Assembly (NCBI GenBank): GCA_022826125.1
Contig: JAJDVM010000311.1
Span: 1-64,000 of the forward strand
Length of the DNA stretch: 64,000 nt
Direction: 5' to 3'
DNA from: Defluviicoccus sp.
GTDB taxonomy: Bacteria; Pseudomonadota; Alphaproteobacteria; MPNO01
This document shows, piece after piece, positions 37,673 to 47,734 of this stretch; position 1 is the first letter of the stretch; each line of letters begins with the position of its first letter. The notes under the pieces were generated by a model. That model worked only from the letters and a program-made list of their open reading frames with translations, had not been told where the DNA came from and made no database searches. Position numbers and translations under genes: made by a program.

Positions 37673-39124
37673 ATGAGTTATGACGGGCTCAGGCCCTATC
37701 TCCAGGTTCTGGAGCAGCAGGGCATGATGCGCTGGGTCGACAAGCAGGTCGACAAGGACTGGGAGATCTCCGCGGTGCTGCGCATGATCTTCCGTGCGAT
37801 GTCCGAGCAGAACCGTTACGGGATCGGCTTCCGCAACATCAAGGGCTATCCCGGAGGACGCGTCGTGGCCGGCGTGGTCGCGGCCTCGCGCGAGATGATC
37901 GCCACCGCCATCGGCTGCGAGCCCGACTTCGCCGCGATCCACGACAAGGTCATCGAGGGCATCGCCAACCCCATCGAGCCGGTGATCGTGGACGACGGCC
38001 CCTGCAAGGAGGTGATCGTCTCCGGCGACGATGTCGATCTGAACGCGCTGCCCATCCCGGTCTGGACGCCGGAAAAGGATGCCGGGCCCTATCTCACGCC
38101 GCTATGGGTGACCAAGGACCCGGATGACGGGCGGCGCAATATCGGTATACGCCGCTGCCAGATAAAGGGCAGGGACAAGACCGGCATCCTGTTCGGCGCG
38201 CCTGACCGCGGCGGCGCCATCCACTGGGAGAAGTGGAAGGCGCGCGGCAAGAACATGCCGGCGGCGATCTTCATCGGCGGCGACCCGGTGCAGTACGTGG
38301 TCGCGCCCGCGCGCTACGGTGCCGACGAGCTTGCCGTCGCCGGCGGGATCCGCGGCGAGGCGATCCCGATGGTGCGCTGCGAGACCGTCGACCTCGAAGT
38401 GCCGGCGCATGCGGAAATCGTGATCGAGGGCGAGGTGCTGACCGATTCGCTCGAACCGGAAGGCCCCTTCGGCGAGTTTACCGGATACATGGCTGGCGGC
38501 CGCCACGCGCCGGTGTTCAAGGTGAACTGCATCACCCACCGCAGGGATCCCATCCTGCTCGGGATCATCAGCCAGCTGCCGCCGTCGGAGAGCAGCATGA
38601 TCAAGCGGTCGCTGCTTGAGGCCGGGCTGAAGAAGCATCTGAGCGAGGATCTCCGCATCCCCGGCATCGCCGACGTGCATGCGCTGGAGGCCGGCGGCTG
38701 CACCGCGACGCTGTGGATTTCGCTGAAGAAGATGTATGCCGGCCATGTCGATCAGGCCGTGTTCGGCGCCTTCGGCCATATGGGGATGAGCTATTTCAAG
38801 TGGATCGTCGTCGCCGACGACGACATCGACATCGAGGACCCGTTCATGCGCGACTGGATCCTCGCCTGGCGGGTCCGCCCGGAGAAGGACGTTCGGGTGA
38901 TCGAGAGCCCGGCGGCGGTCGAGCTCGACCCGTCCTCCTTCGGTCCCGACGCGCCCGAGGGCGGGCAGGCGCCGGGCGCCAAGGTGGTGATCGACGCGAC
39001 CCGGAAATGGGACTATCCGGGAATCTCCCTGCCGCCGCTGGACAAGCTTCGGGGGGTGGCGGAGGACTGGGAGAGCTACGGCCTGCCGCCGCTGGAGGAG
39101 CTCAAGCTGCCGAGGAGCGAGTAG
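37673..39124 (+). CDS. UbiD family prFMN-dependent (de)carboxylase
   Basis: 'LRPYLQVLEQQGMMRWVDKQVDKDWEI', 'NIGIRRCQIKGRDKTGI', 'SLEPEGPFGEFTGYMAGGRHAPVFKVNCITHRRDPILLG'. Confidence 0.95.
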   Translation: MSYDGLRPYLQVLEQQGMMRWVDKQVDKDWEISAVLRMIFRAMSEQNRYGIGFRNIKGYPGGRVVAGVVAASREMIATAIGCEPDFAAIHDKVIEGIANPIEPVIVDDGPCKEVIVSGDDVDLNALPIPVWTPEKDAGPYLTPLWVTKDPDDGRRNIGIRRCQIKGRDKTGILFGAPDRGGAIHWEKWKARGKNMPAAIFIGGDPVQYVVAPARYGADELAVAGGIRGEAIPMVRCETVDLEVPAHAEIVIEGEVLTDSLEPEGPFGEFTGYMAGGRHAPVFKVNCITHRRDPILLGIISQLPPSESSMIKRSLLEAGLKKHLSEDLRIPGIADVHALEAGGCTATLWISLKKMYAGHVDQAVFGAFGHMGMSYFKWIVVADDDIDIEDPFMRDWILAWRVRPEKDVRVIESPAAVELDPSSFGPDAPEGGQAPGAKVVIDATRKWDYPGISLPPLDKLRGVAEDWESYGLPPLEELKLPRSE

Positions 39125-39896
39125 GCGGGTCGATCTCGCACCACACCGGGGTATGGTCGGACGCCTTCTGCTTTCCCCTCGGGTTGCGGTCTATGCCGGA
39201 CGCCGACAATCGGTCCGCGGCCTGCGGCGACAGCAGCAGGTGGTCGATCAGAAGGCCGAAATCCTTCTGCCACGCGCCGCCCTGGTAGTCCCAGAAGCTG
39301 TAGCTGTGAGGGGCGCCGTTGAACGCCCGGTAGGCGTCGGTCAGGCCGAGATGGACCAGCGAGCGAAAGCGCGTTCGCGACTCCGGCCGGCACAGCGCGT
39401 CGTCGGCCCAGCCCTCGGGGTCGTAGCAATCCCCGTCGGTCGGGACCACGTTGTAGTCTCCGCCCAGCACCAGCGCCTCTTCCTGGCGCAGAAGATCCTT
39501 CGCATGGATCAGAAGCCGGTCCATCCAGCGCAGCTTGTAATCGTACTTGTCGCCCGGCGCCGGGTTGCCGTTGGGCAGATAGATCGAGGCCACCCTGAGG
39601 TCGCCCACGAAGGCTTCGATATAGCGGGCCTGATCGTCGTCCGAATCGCCCGGGAGCCCGGTCCGCACGTCCTCGATCGGTTGCCTGGCGAAGATTCCGA
39701 CGCCGTTGAAGTTCTTCTGCCCGCAGATCGCGACGTTGTATCCCGCGTCCTCGATCGCCTCGCGCGGGAAGGTCTCGTCGGTCGCCTTGATCTCCTGGGC
39801 GAGCACGATATCGGGCGAGAATTCGGCCAGCCATTCGAGGACGCGCGGCAGCCTGGCGCGGATCGAATTGACGTTCCAGGTCGCGATCCGGGTCAT
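39102..39896 (-). CDS. xth: Exodeoxyribonuclease III
   Basis: 'RIATWNVNSIRARLPRVLEWL', 'DIVLAQEIKATDETFP', 'YLPNGNPAPGDKYDYKLRWMDRL', 'SDHTPVWCEI'. Confidence 0.95.
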   Translation of the reverse strand: MTRIATWNVNSIRARLPRVLEWLAEFSPDIVLAQEIKATDETFPREAIEDAGYNVAICGQKNFNGVGIFARQPIEDVRTGLPGDSDDDQARYIEAFVGDLRVASIYLPNGNPAPGDKYDYKLRWMDRLLIHAKDLLRQEEALVLGGDYNVVPTDGDCYDPEGWADDALCRPESRTRFRSLVHLGLTDAYRAFNGAPHSYSFWDYQGGAWQKDFGLLIDHLLLSPQAADRLSASGIDRNPRGKQKASDHTPVWCEIDPPTRSSAA

Positions 39897-40255
39897 CCGA
39901 CCGCGAACGAGACCCCGCAGCCGCAGGTCGACGCCGCGTTCGGGTTGCGAACCGTGAAATAGGCGCCGACCAGCTCCTCGACATAGTCGATCTCGGAACC
40001 GCCGAGGAATTCGAGCGAGATGTCGTCGATCACGACACGCACGCCGTCGCGGGAGAACACGGTGTCGTCGCCGTTGCAGGCATCGTCGAAGGCGAAGCTG
40101 TATTGAAAGCCGGAGCAGCCGCCGCCGCCGACGGCGACCCGGAGCATCGTGCCGGAAGCGTCCTCGGCCTGTTCGAGTTGGCGGATGCGGCGGACCGCCG
40201 AATCGCTGATCGTAACCGCCGCCCCCTCGGTGCCGCTCTCCGCGCCTTCGGACAT
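39893..40255 (-). CDS. erpA: Iron-sulfur cluster insertion protein (A-type carrier)
   Basis: 'RVAVGGGGCSGFQYSFAFD', 'EFLGGSEIDYVEELVGAYFTVRNPNAASTCGCGVSF'. Confidence 0.93.
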   Translation of the reverse strand: MSEGAESGTEGAAVTISDSAVRRIRQLEQAEDASGTMLRVAVGGGGCSGFQYSFAFDDACNGDDTVFSRDGVRVVIDDISLEFLGGSEIDYVEELVGAYFTVRNPNAASTCGCGVSFAVG

Positions 40256-40415
40256 GCGGAATTATCTAGGCGCCGGTCACGGGCCGGTCAAGCCGCGCCG
40301 GCAATAAGCACTTGAAATCCTTCTCCGCGTCGCGCAAACACGGTGCGCCCGTCGTTGCCCTCGGTAGCGTCTTGGTTATGAAATTCCCCAACGGGACACC
40401 GGGTCCAGGCTGGAC

Positions 40416-42164
40416 ATGAACGTTTATGGCAACGTCAGGAAGCTTTTCAAGGACGCTGTCGACGAAGTCGCCGCGGAGCGCGGCATGTCCGTGTCCGACG
40501 CCGATTTCTCGGTGGAGCCGCCGCGCGATCCGCGCCACGGCGAAGTATCGAGCAATGTCGCGCTGGTGCGCGCGAAGACGGCCGGGATGAAGCCGCGCGA
40601 TCTCGCGGCGCGCGTGGCCGACACGCTCGCCGCGCACGAGGACGTGGTCGAGGTTTCGGTGGCCGGGCCGGGATTCATCAATCTTCGCCTGCGCGGCGAG
40701 GTGTGGCGCGCGCGGCTCCGCGACATTCTCGCCGCCGGCACGTCTTACGGCGATTCGGACCTGGGCAAGGGCAAGAAAGTCAACGTCGAGTACGTATCCG
40801 CCAATCCTACCGGCCCGATGCATGTGGGGCACGGCCGGGGAGCGGTCGTCGGGGATGCGCTCGCCTCGCTCCTTGCGAAGGCGGGCTACGCGGTCACTCG
40901 CGAGTACTACATCAACGACGCAGGCGCGCAGGTCGATCTGCTCGCCCGGTCCCTTTACCACCGCTATCGCGAAGTGATCGGGGAGAATGTCGGCGAGCCG
41001 CCGGAAGGCTTCTACCCCGGCGAATATCTGATCGAGGCGGGACGGGCGTTGTTGGATCGCGACGGCGTCAAGTGGTCGATCTCCGGCGAAAACGAGTGGC
41101 TGCCGCCGCTGCGCGACTTCGCGATCGATGCGATGATGGAGCTGATCAGGGAGGACCTCGCGGCGCTCGGCATCTCGCACGATGTGTTCTCATCGGAGCG
41201 CGCGCTTGCCGCCTCCGGCGCGGTCGAGGAAGCGCTCTCCGACCTCCAGGATCGGGACCTGCTCTACGAAGGCGTCCTCGAAAAGCCCAAGGGCAGGGCG
41301 GACGAGGATTGGGAACCCCGGCCGCAAACCCTGTTCCGTTCGACCGCGTTCGGCGACGACACGGACAGGGCGATTCGCAAATCGGACGGCAGCTGGACCT
41401 ATTTTGCTACCGACATGGCCTATCACCGGGACAAGTTCCGACGGGGTTTCCCCATCCTGATCGACGTCTGGGGCGCCGACCACAAAGGTTACGTCAAGCG
41501 CATGGAGGCCGCGGTGGCCGCGCTGAGCGGGGGCGGGGCGGATTTCGATGTCCTCATCTGCAACCTCGTCAATCTCTCCGAGGCCGGCCGGCCGGTGAAG
41601 ATGTCCAAGCGCGCCGGGACGTTCGTCACGTTGCGCGAGGTGGTCGACCGGGTCGGCAAGGACGTGGTGCGGTTCATCATGCTGACGCGCGGCAACGAAG
41701 CCTCGCTCGACTTCGACCTCGCGCAAGCGGTGGAGCAATCGAAGGACAACCCGGTCTTCTACGTGCAGTACGCCCATGCGCGGGCCTGTTCCGCGCTCCG
41801 CACCGCGGCGGAGACGTTCCCGGGCGAGGATTTCTCCGATCGCGCGCTCGGCGAGGTTCCCCTCGACCGGCTCGGCGAGGAAGAGGAGCTCTCCTTGATC
41901 CGAATGCTGGCGGGCTGGCCGCGCACGGTCGAGGCCGCCGCCGAAGCGGCCGAGCCCCATCGCATCGCCTATGCACTCTCGGACATAGCGGCCGTGTTCC
42001 ACGCCCTCTGGAACCTAGGCAATTTGGACAACGGTCGCCGCTTCGTCGTCGCCGACGACCTCTCGCTGAGCCGGTCCCGTCTCGCCCTGGTCCGGGCGAC
42101 CGCCCTGGTCATAGCGTCCGGGCTCGAAGTCATGGGCGTCGCTCCGGTCGAGGAAATGCGCTGA
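40416..42164 (+). CDS. argS: Arginyl-tRNA synthetase
   Basis: '[32 protein letters not shown]', '[20 protein letters not shown]', C-term '[10 protein letters not shown]'. Confidence 0.98.
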   Translation: MNVYGNVRKLFKDAVDEVAAERGMSVSDADFSVEPPRDPRHGEVSSNVALVRAKTAGMKPRDLAARVADTLAAHEDVVEVSVAGPGFINLRLRGEVWRARLRDILAAGTSYGDSDLGKGKKVNVEYVSANPTGPMHVGHGRGAVVGDALASLLAKAGYAVTREYYINDAGAQVDLLARSLYHRYREVIGENVGEPPEGFYPGEYLIEAGRALLDRDGVKWSISGENEWLPPLRDFAIDAMMELIREDLAALGISHDVFSSERALAASGAVEEALSDLQDRDLLYEGVLEKPKGRADEDWEPRPQTLFRSTAFGDDTDRAIRKSDGSWTYFATDMAYHRDKFRRGFPILIDVWGADHKGYVKRMEAAVAALSGGGADFDVLICNLVNLSEAGRPVKMSKRAGTFVTLREVVDRVGKDVVRFIMLTRGNEASLDFDLAQAVEQSKDNPVFYVQYAHARACSALRTAAETFPGEDFSDRALGEVPLDRLGEEEELSLIRMLAGWPRTVEAAAEAAEPHRIAYALSDIAAVFHALWNLGNLDNGRRFVVADDLSLSRSRLALVRATALVIASGLEVMGVAPVEEMR

Positions 42165-42901
42165 TGGCGAGGAGCCCCGGCACCGGCACCGGCCGCGGCG
42201 GGCCGGGGGAGCGAGGCGGCATGCGCTGGCTCCGAAAATCGATCTCGGGCGCCGTCGGGATCGTCGCGCTGGCCGCCTCGGGCGTGCTGATGGTCCATGC
42301 CTACAGCGAAGGACGGTCGTCCGCGTCCGGCAGGACCCCGGTGCTGATCAAGGCCGATCCCGGCCCGTTCAAGGTCAAGCCGGACTCGCCCGGCGGCCGC
42401 GCCGTTCCCGACCGGGACAAGGAGATCTACGACCGTATCGCGGCCGCGCCGCTCGGCGGGTCGGTCGAGCGGCTGTTGCCGCCGCCCGAAGTGCCGCTAC
42501 CGCTGCCGAAGGTCGGGTCGACCGTCGCCCCCGAGCCTCCCGCCGCGCCTTCCGAGCCCACGGTATCGGAGCCCGAAACGAAACCCGTGGAAAAGGCGGC
42601 GATAACGAAGACCGAACCGGCCAGGCCCCCCCGCCAGCCCGCGGTCGAGGAGACGTACCGGCTTCAACTCGCGGCGCTCCGGTCTCACGCCGCGGTGCAG
42701 GAGGCATGGAAGCGCCTGCAAAAACGGCATCGGGGTCTCCTTGCCCGCCTCAGGCTGACCGTGGAGAAGAAGGATCTCGGCCCGCCCAAGGGCGTCTACT
42801 ACAGGCTTCTCGCGGGTCCGGTAAGCGGCATGAAGGAGGCCCGGCGCCTCTGCGCCGATCTTGAGAAGCGCAATGTCGGCTGTCTCGTCGTCAGGCGCTG
42901 A
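42164..42901 (+). CDS. SPOR-domain membrane protein
   Basis: ATGA overlap with argS; single TM, Pro-rich linker, C-term 'YRLQLAALRSHAAVQEAWKRLQKRHRGLL...YYRLLAGPVSGMKEARRLCADLEKRNVGCLVVR'. Confidence 0.9.
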   Translation: MARSPGTGTGRGGPGERGGMRWLRKSISGAVGIVALAASGVLMVHAYSEGRSSASGRTPVLIKADPGPFKVKPDSPGGRAVPDRDKEIYDRIAAAPLGGSVERLLPPPEVPLPLPKVGSTVAPEPPAAPSEPTVSEPETKPVEKAAITKTEPARPPRQPAVEETYRLQLAALRSHAAVQEAWKRLQKRHRGLLARLRLTVEKKDLGPPKGVYYRLLAGPVSGMKEARRLCADLEKRNVGCLVVRR

Positions 42902-43886
42902 ATCGACGCGCCCGGCCGCTGTGATCTTCGGTTGCGCGGGCGAAACGCTCGGCGCCGAAGAGCGCGCATTCTTCGCGGAAGCGGATCCGCTCGGCTTCAT
43001 CCTGTTCCGACGCAACTGCCGCGAGCCCGGACAGGTCCGTGACCTCGTCTCGGCCCTTCGCGACAGCGTGCGGCGGGACGACGCGCCGGTCCTGGTCGAT
43101 CAGGAGGGCGGGCGGGTGCAGCGCCTCGGGCCGCCGCATTGGCGGCGGCGGGCGGCATGGCGCGGTTTCGGCGACATGGCCGCCGAATGGGGCATCGACC
43201 GCGCGGTCGAGGCGGCGCGCGGCAACGCCCGGGAAATCGGCGGCGAGATCGCCGAACTGGGGATCGACGTCAACTGCCTCCCGCTGCTCGACGTGCCCGC
43301 TCCGGACGGGCACGGCGTAATCGGAGATCGCGCGTTCTCGGACGATCCCGAAATCGTCGCCGCGCTCGGACGCGCCGTCTGCGACGGGCTGCTCTCCGAA
43401 GGGGTGATCCCGGTGATCAAGCACATTCCGGGCCATGGGCGGGCGACGGTGGACAGTCACTCGTCGCTTCCCTCGGTCGATGCTCCGGAGAGGGCGCTGG
43501 AAACCGATTTCGTGCCGTTCCGGGCGCTGCGCGACATGCCTTGGGCGATGACCGCTCACGTCGTCTATACCGCCTTCGACGCGGCCCGCCCCGCGACGGC
43601 GTCCAGGATCGTCGTCGAGCGCGTAATCCGCGGCTCCATCGGCTATGGCGGCCTGCTCGTCTCCGACGATCTCTGCATGAATGCCCTGACCGGTGGTCCC
43701 GCCGCCCGCGCGCGGGCCGCGCTCGGCGCGGGCTGCGATGTCGTTCTGCACTGTAACGGCGATTTGGGGGACATGCGGGAGACCCTGCGCGGCACCCGCC
43801 CGATGAGCGCGCGCGCGATGGCCAGGTTCCGGGCAGGGGCGGAGATGGCGGGCCGCGCCGGGTTGCCGGTGCCGGCGGTCGGCTGA
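42873..43886 (+). CDS. nagZ: Beta-N-acetylhexosaminidase (GH3)
   Basis: 'PLGFILFRRNCREPGQVRDLVSALRD', 'LVDQEGGRVQRL', 'VIKHIPGHGRATVDSHSSLPSVD', 'LLVSDDLCMNAL'. Confidence 0.95.
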   Translation: MSAVSSSGAESTRPAAVIFGCAGETLGAEERAFFAEADPLGFILFRRNCREPGQVRDLVSALRDSVRRDDAPVLVDQEGGRVQRLGPPHWRRRAAWRGFGDMAAEWGIDRAVEAARGNAREIGGEIAELGIDVNCLPLLDVPAPDGHGVIGDRAFSDDPEIVAALGRAVCDGLLSEGVIPVIKHIPGHGRATVDSHSSLPSVDAPERALETDFVPFRALRDMPWAMTAHVVYTAFDAARPATASRIVVERVIRGSIGYGGLLVSDDLCMNALTGGPAARARAALGAGCDVVLHCNGDLGDMRETLRGTRPMSARAMARFRAGAEMAGRAGLPVPAVG

Positions 43887-44563
43887 TGGATTTCGTCTAT
43901 ACCGCGTCCACCTGGATCGCGCCCGTCCTGATAGCGATCACCCTGCACGAGGCGGCGCACGGCTATGTCGCATGGCGGCTCGGCGACGACACCGCGAAAC
44001 GCCTCGGCCGCGTGACCTTCAACCCGCTGCGCCATGTCGATCCCTACGGCACGATCGTCATACCGGCGCTGCTGTTGTCGTTCAGCAACTTCGTCTTCGG
44101 CTGGGCAAAGCCGGTGCCGGTCGACTTCAACCGCCTGGAGCGGCCCCGCCGGGACATGGTCTGGGTCGCCGCCGCCGGACCCGCGGTCAATCTGGGCCTT
44201 GCCACGGTCTCGGCCGCGCTGATGCACCTGGTCCCGCTGCTTCCCGTCACGGTCGATCACTGGGTATTCGAGAATCTGCAGAATTCGATCGTGATCAATC
44301 TGGTGCTCGCGGTCTTCAACCTGCTGCCCTTGCCGCCGCTCGACGGCGGGCGCATCGCGGTCGGGCTGCTGCCTCTGCCGCTCGCGCGCCCCCTGGCCCG
44401 GATGGAGCGATTCGGCCTGTTCGTGATAATAGGCGTCCTGTTCGTTCTGCCTTACGCGGGGCAGGAGTTCGGGGCGGACCTCAACGTCTTCCCCTGGCTG
44501 ATCGGGGAGCCGGTCCGCTTCCTGATGGGTGTGATCGCGGGGCTTGCGGGGTTTGCGCCCTGA
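43886..44563 (+). CDS. Site-2 protease family (M50-like) membrane protein
   Basis: 'ITLHEAAHGYVAWRLGDDTAKRLGRVTFNPLRHVDPYGTIVIPALLL' HExxH motif; 'LNLLPLPPLDGGRI'-type second motif ('FNLLPLPPLDGGRIAVGLLP'). Confidence 0.93.
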   Translation: MDFVYTASTWIAPVLIAITLHEAAHGYVAWRLGDDTAKRLGRVTFNPLRHVDPYGTIVIPALLLSFSNFVFGWAKPVPVDFNRLERPRRDMVWVAAAGPAVNLGLATVSAALMHLVPLLPVTVDHWVFENLQNSIVINLVLAVFNLLPLPPLDGGRIAVGLLPLPLARPLARMERFGLFVIIGVLFVLPYAGQEFGADLNVFPWLIGEPVRFLMGVIAGLAGFAP

Positions 44564-45375
44564 CTGAAGACGACGGAAACCTGGTAGCGGAAGAGGATTG
44601 GCCGGAAGGGCCGGGCGGCACCCTCGTGCTTGATCTCGAGGGCTACGAAGGGCCGATCGACGTGCTCCTGGCGCTGGCGCGTCAGCAGAAAGTCGACCTC
44701 GCCCGCATATCCATCCTCGATCTGGCGGAACAGTATCTGGCGTTCATCGCCGAGGCGCGGCGGCTCGACCTGGAGATCGCCGCCGACTATCTGGTGATGG
44801 CCGCCTGGCTGGTCTACCTCAAGTCGCGGCTGCTGCTGCCCGACGAGGACGACGACGAGGAGCCCAGCGGCCCCGAGCTGGCCGCGGCTCTCGCCTTGAA
44901 GCTGCGGCGGCTGCGGGCGATGCAGGAGAAGGGTCAGCAGCTGATGGCGCGGCCGCTTCTGGGCCGGGAAGTCTTCGCACGCGGCGAGCCGCAGGAGATC
45001 GAGGTCGTCCGCCACTCGGTGTACGAGGTGTCCCTATTCGATCTCCTGTCCGCCTATGGCGAGAGCCGCCGGAGGGCGAACGATTCGGTGCTGGAGATCG
45101 AGCCCAGCGCACTCTACTCGATCGCCGAGGCGATCGAGCGGCTGAGCAGCCTGAGCGGCGCTACCGCCGACTGGCGGACCCTGTCCGAGTTCCTGCCGCC
45201 GGAGGCGGGCGGCGGGATCCGGCTCCGTTCCGCGATCGCGTCGACTTTCGTGGCCGGCCTCGAGCTCGCCCGCATGGGCCGGCTGCAGTTCAGGCAAATG
45301 AGCCCGTTCGGCCCCATATACATACGTGGCCGGAACACTCTTCAACCCGTTCAGGAGGCTACGAATGAAGCATGA
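44560..45375 (+). CDS. scpA: Segregation and condensation protein A
   Basis: 'LVLDLEGYEGPIDVLLALARQQKVDLARISILDLAEQYLAFIAEARRLDLEIAADYLVMAAWLVYLKSRLLLP'; start codon uncertain (CTG near 44560 or 44578). Confidence 0.92.
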   Translation: MTEDDGNLVAEEDWPEGPGGTLVLDLEGYEGPIDVLLALARQQKVDLARISILDLAEQYLAFIAEARRLDLEIAADYLVMAAWLVYLKSRLLLPDEDDDEEPSGPELAAALALKLRRLRAMQEKGQQLMARPLLGREVFARGEPQEIEVVRHSVYEVSLFDLLSAYGESRRRANDSVLEIEPSALYSIAEAIERLSSLSGATADWRTLSEFLPPEAGGGIRLRSAIASTFVAGLELARMGRLQFRQMSPFGPIYIRGRNTLQPVQEATNEA

Positions 45376-46051
45376 TCTGCGCCTCGTGGAAGCGATCCTG
45401 TTCGCCGCTTCCGAACCGGTCGACGAAGCAGCGCTTGCCGAGCGTTTCGCCCAGGATACCGACGTGGCGGCTCTGATCGACGAGCTCGCGGCGGCCTACG
45501 CCGAACGCGGCGTAAACCTGGTACGCGTCGCCGGCGGCTGGTGCTTCCGCACCGCGGAGGACCTGGCCGGACACATGCGCGTCGAGCGCAAGGTGACCCG
45601 CAAGCCTTCGCGCGCGGCGGTCGAGACGCTCGCCGTCATCGCCTATCACCAGCCGGCGACCCGCAGCGAGGTCGAGGAAATCCGCGGCGTCGCGGCGAGC
45701 AGGGGCACGTTCGACATCCTGCTGGAGGCCGGCTGGATACGTCCGGTCGGCCGGCGCAGGACGCCGGGGCGGCCCGTGACCTGGGGAACGACGGACGAGT
45801 TTCTCGTCCATTTCGGGCTGTCCGGCCTGGCCGATCTCCCCGGGGTCGACGAGCTCAAGGCGACCGGCCTGCTCGATACCCGGCCCGCGAGCGTCATCGT
45901 CGGTTCGGGAGAGCGCCCGGCGGACAAGCGCGAAGACGAGGACGACGGGACGGAGCGCGAGGAGAGCGTGCTGGCCTTTTCCCACCCGCCGCGAGATCCG
46001 TCCGACCTGCCGCAAGAGCCCGAGTTCGTCCCGGCGGCCGCCGCCGAGTAG
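45365..46051 (+). CDS. scpB: Segregation and condensation protein B
   Basis: 'LRLVEAILFAASEPVDEAALAERF', 'LETLAVIAYHQPATRSEVEEIRGV'-type core (VETLAVIAYHQPATRSEVEEIRGVAASRGTFDILLEAGWIRPVGRRRTPGRPVTWGTTDEFLVHFGL). Confidence 0.94.
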   Translation: MKHDLRLVEAILFAASEPVDEAALAERFAQDTDVAALIDELAAAYAERGVNLVRVAGGWCFRTAEDLAGHMRVERKVTRKPSRAAVETLAVIAYHQPATRSEVEEIRGVAASRGTFDILLEAGWIRPVGRRRTPGRPVTWGTTDEFLVHFGLSGLADLPGVDELKATGLLDTRPASVIVGSGERPADKREDEDDGTEREESVLAFSHPPRDPSDLPQEPEFVPAAAAE

Positions 46052-46161
46052 GAGCGCCCGCCGCAAACGCGAGTGCACGACATCGCGGTTTCGGGTATAT
46101 ACGCTTTCCGGCATCGCCGCCCGCGGCGGCGGTGGCAGGGTAGAAGGCAGGAGCACCCGCG

Positions 46162-46395
46162 ATGGGATCGTTTAGCATCTGGCACTGGCTCGTCGTCCTC
46201 GTTGTGGTCCTTGTCCTGTTCGGGGGCGGAGGCAAGCTCTCGCGTCTCATGGGCGATGCGGCGCGCGGCATCAACGCCTTCAAGAAGGGCCTGAAGGAGA
46301 CCGAGCCGGCGGGCACGGTGAAGGCGGAAGCCCAGGAAACCGCGAAGGAAATCCCCGCGGAAGCCGGGGAACGGGACGAAGCCGCCAAGAGCTGA
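46162..46395 (+). CDS. tatA: Twin-arginine translocase subunit TatA
   Basis: [46 protein letters not shown]. Confidence 0.95.
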   Translation: MGSFSIWHWLVVLVVVLVLFGGGGKLSRLMGDAARGINAFKKGLKETEPAGTVKAEAQETAKEIPAEAGERDEAAKS

Positions 46396-46487
46396 CTCCT
46401 CGATGAAAGGCGCGGCGGCCGGTCACGGACGCTGCCGTGGATCGGCCACCCGCCGGAGCGGCACCCTCATGATGGATCGGCCGGCCG

Positions 46488-46925
46488 ATGCTTGACATCG
46501 GCAGTTGGGAATTCCTGATCGTTATCGTGATCGCGCTGATCGTGGTCGGTCCCAAGGAGCTGCCCGGCCTGGTGCGCACGGTAAGCCAGTGGGTCCGCCG
46601 CGCCAGAGAGCTCGCCCGCGAGTTCCAGGGCGGGCTGGAGGACATGGCCCGCGAGGCCGAACTGGACAAGGTCAAGGACTCGATCCAGACGGAGCTCGAT
46701 CCGGACGGCGTGGTAAACACCATCAAGCGCGACATCGAGGACGAGATCGAAGACGAATGGCTCGGCGACGAGTCGGTGTTCGATATCGAAGACGCCGAAC
46801 GGTCGATCGAGGCCGAAGCGGAGGCAGAAGCCCAGAGTCCCGAAGCCGGGGACGGCGCCGACTCGCCGCCCGCCGAGAGCGAAGGGGAGGAACCCGTCGC
46901 GGCGAAGTCCGGAACGGGTGATTGA
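46488..46925 (+). CDS. tatB: Twin-arginine translocase subunit TatB
   Basis: MLDIGSWEFLIVIVIALIVVGPKELPGLVRTVSQWVRRARELAREFQ, acidic C-terminal tail. Confidence 0.95.
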   Translation: MLDIGSWEFLIVIVIALIVVGPKELPGLVRTVSQWVRRARELAREFQGGLEDMAREAELDKVKDSIQTELDPDGVVNTIKRDIEDEIEDEWLGDESVFDIEDAERSIEAEAEAEAQSPEAGDGADSPPAESEGEEPVAAKSGTGD

Positions 46926-47722
46926 CCGTGGCCGACGACGACGCACGGCAAGACAAGGCGATGCCTCTGCTCGATCACCTGATCGAGCTTCGCACGCGTC
47001 TGATCTACTGCGTCATCGGTTTCATCGTGACGTTCTTTGCCTGCTTCTTCGTGGCGGAGGAGATTTTCGCGTTCCTGGTGCAGCCGCTCGCGGTGGCCCT
47101 CGACGAGAAAGAGGGCGGGAGGATGATCTTCACCGCCCTGCACGAGGCGTTCTTCACCTACGTCAAGGTGGCGTTCTGGACCGCCGCCCTGATCGGCTTT
47201 CCGCTGTTCTCGATGCAGATCTGGCTGTTCGTGGCGCCGGGCCTCTACAAGAACGAGAAGAGGGCGTTTCTGCCCTTCCTGATCGCGACCCCGATTCTGT
47301 TCTGTATGGGCGCCGCGCTGGTCTATTACGGCGTGATGCCGGTGGCGTGGGAGTTCTTTCTCGACTTCCAGAAACCCGCCGATCCGGGCGACCTCGCCAT
47401 CGAGGTCGAGCCCAAGGTCGATCAGTATCTGTCGCTCGTCATGCGGCTGATCTTCGCCTTCGGCATCGGCTTCGAGCTGCCGGTATTCCTGATGCTGCTG
47501 GCGCGCGCCGGGATCGTCACCGCCGACGGGCTCGCGGCCAAGCGGCGCTATGCGATCGTCGCGGTGTTCATCGCCGCCGCGATCCTGACCCCGCCCGACG
47601 TCTTCAGCCAGATCGGGCTCGCATTGCCGATCATCCTGCTGTACGAAGCCTCGATTTTCGGCGCTCGCGTCATGGAGCGTAAACGCGCCGAGCGTGAGGC
47701 TGCGGAGGACGCTGCCGCCTAG
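46922..47722 (+). CDS. tatC: Twin-arginine translocase subunit TatC
   Basis: 'MPLLDHLIELRTRLIYCVIGFIV', 'FIAAAILTPPDVFSQIGLALPIILLYE'; start TTG 46922 or GTG 46928. Confidence 0.97.
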   Translation: MTVADDDARQDKAMPLLDHLIELRTRLIYCVIGFIVTFFACFFVAEEIFAFLVQPLAVALDEKEGGRMIFTALHEAFFTYVKVAFWTAALIGFPLFSMQIWLFVAPGLYKNEKRAFLPFLIATPILFCMGAALVYYGVMPVAWEFFLDFQKPADPGDLAIEVEPKVDQYLSLVMRLIFAFGIGFELPVFLMLLARAGIVTADGLAAKRRYAIVAVFIAAAILTPPDVFSQIGLALPIILLYEASIFGARVMERKRAEREAAEDAAA

Positions 47723-47734
47723 GCGGAGTTTCGG

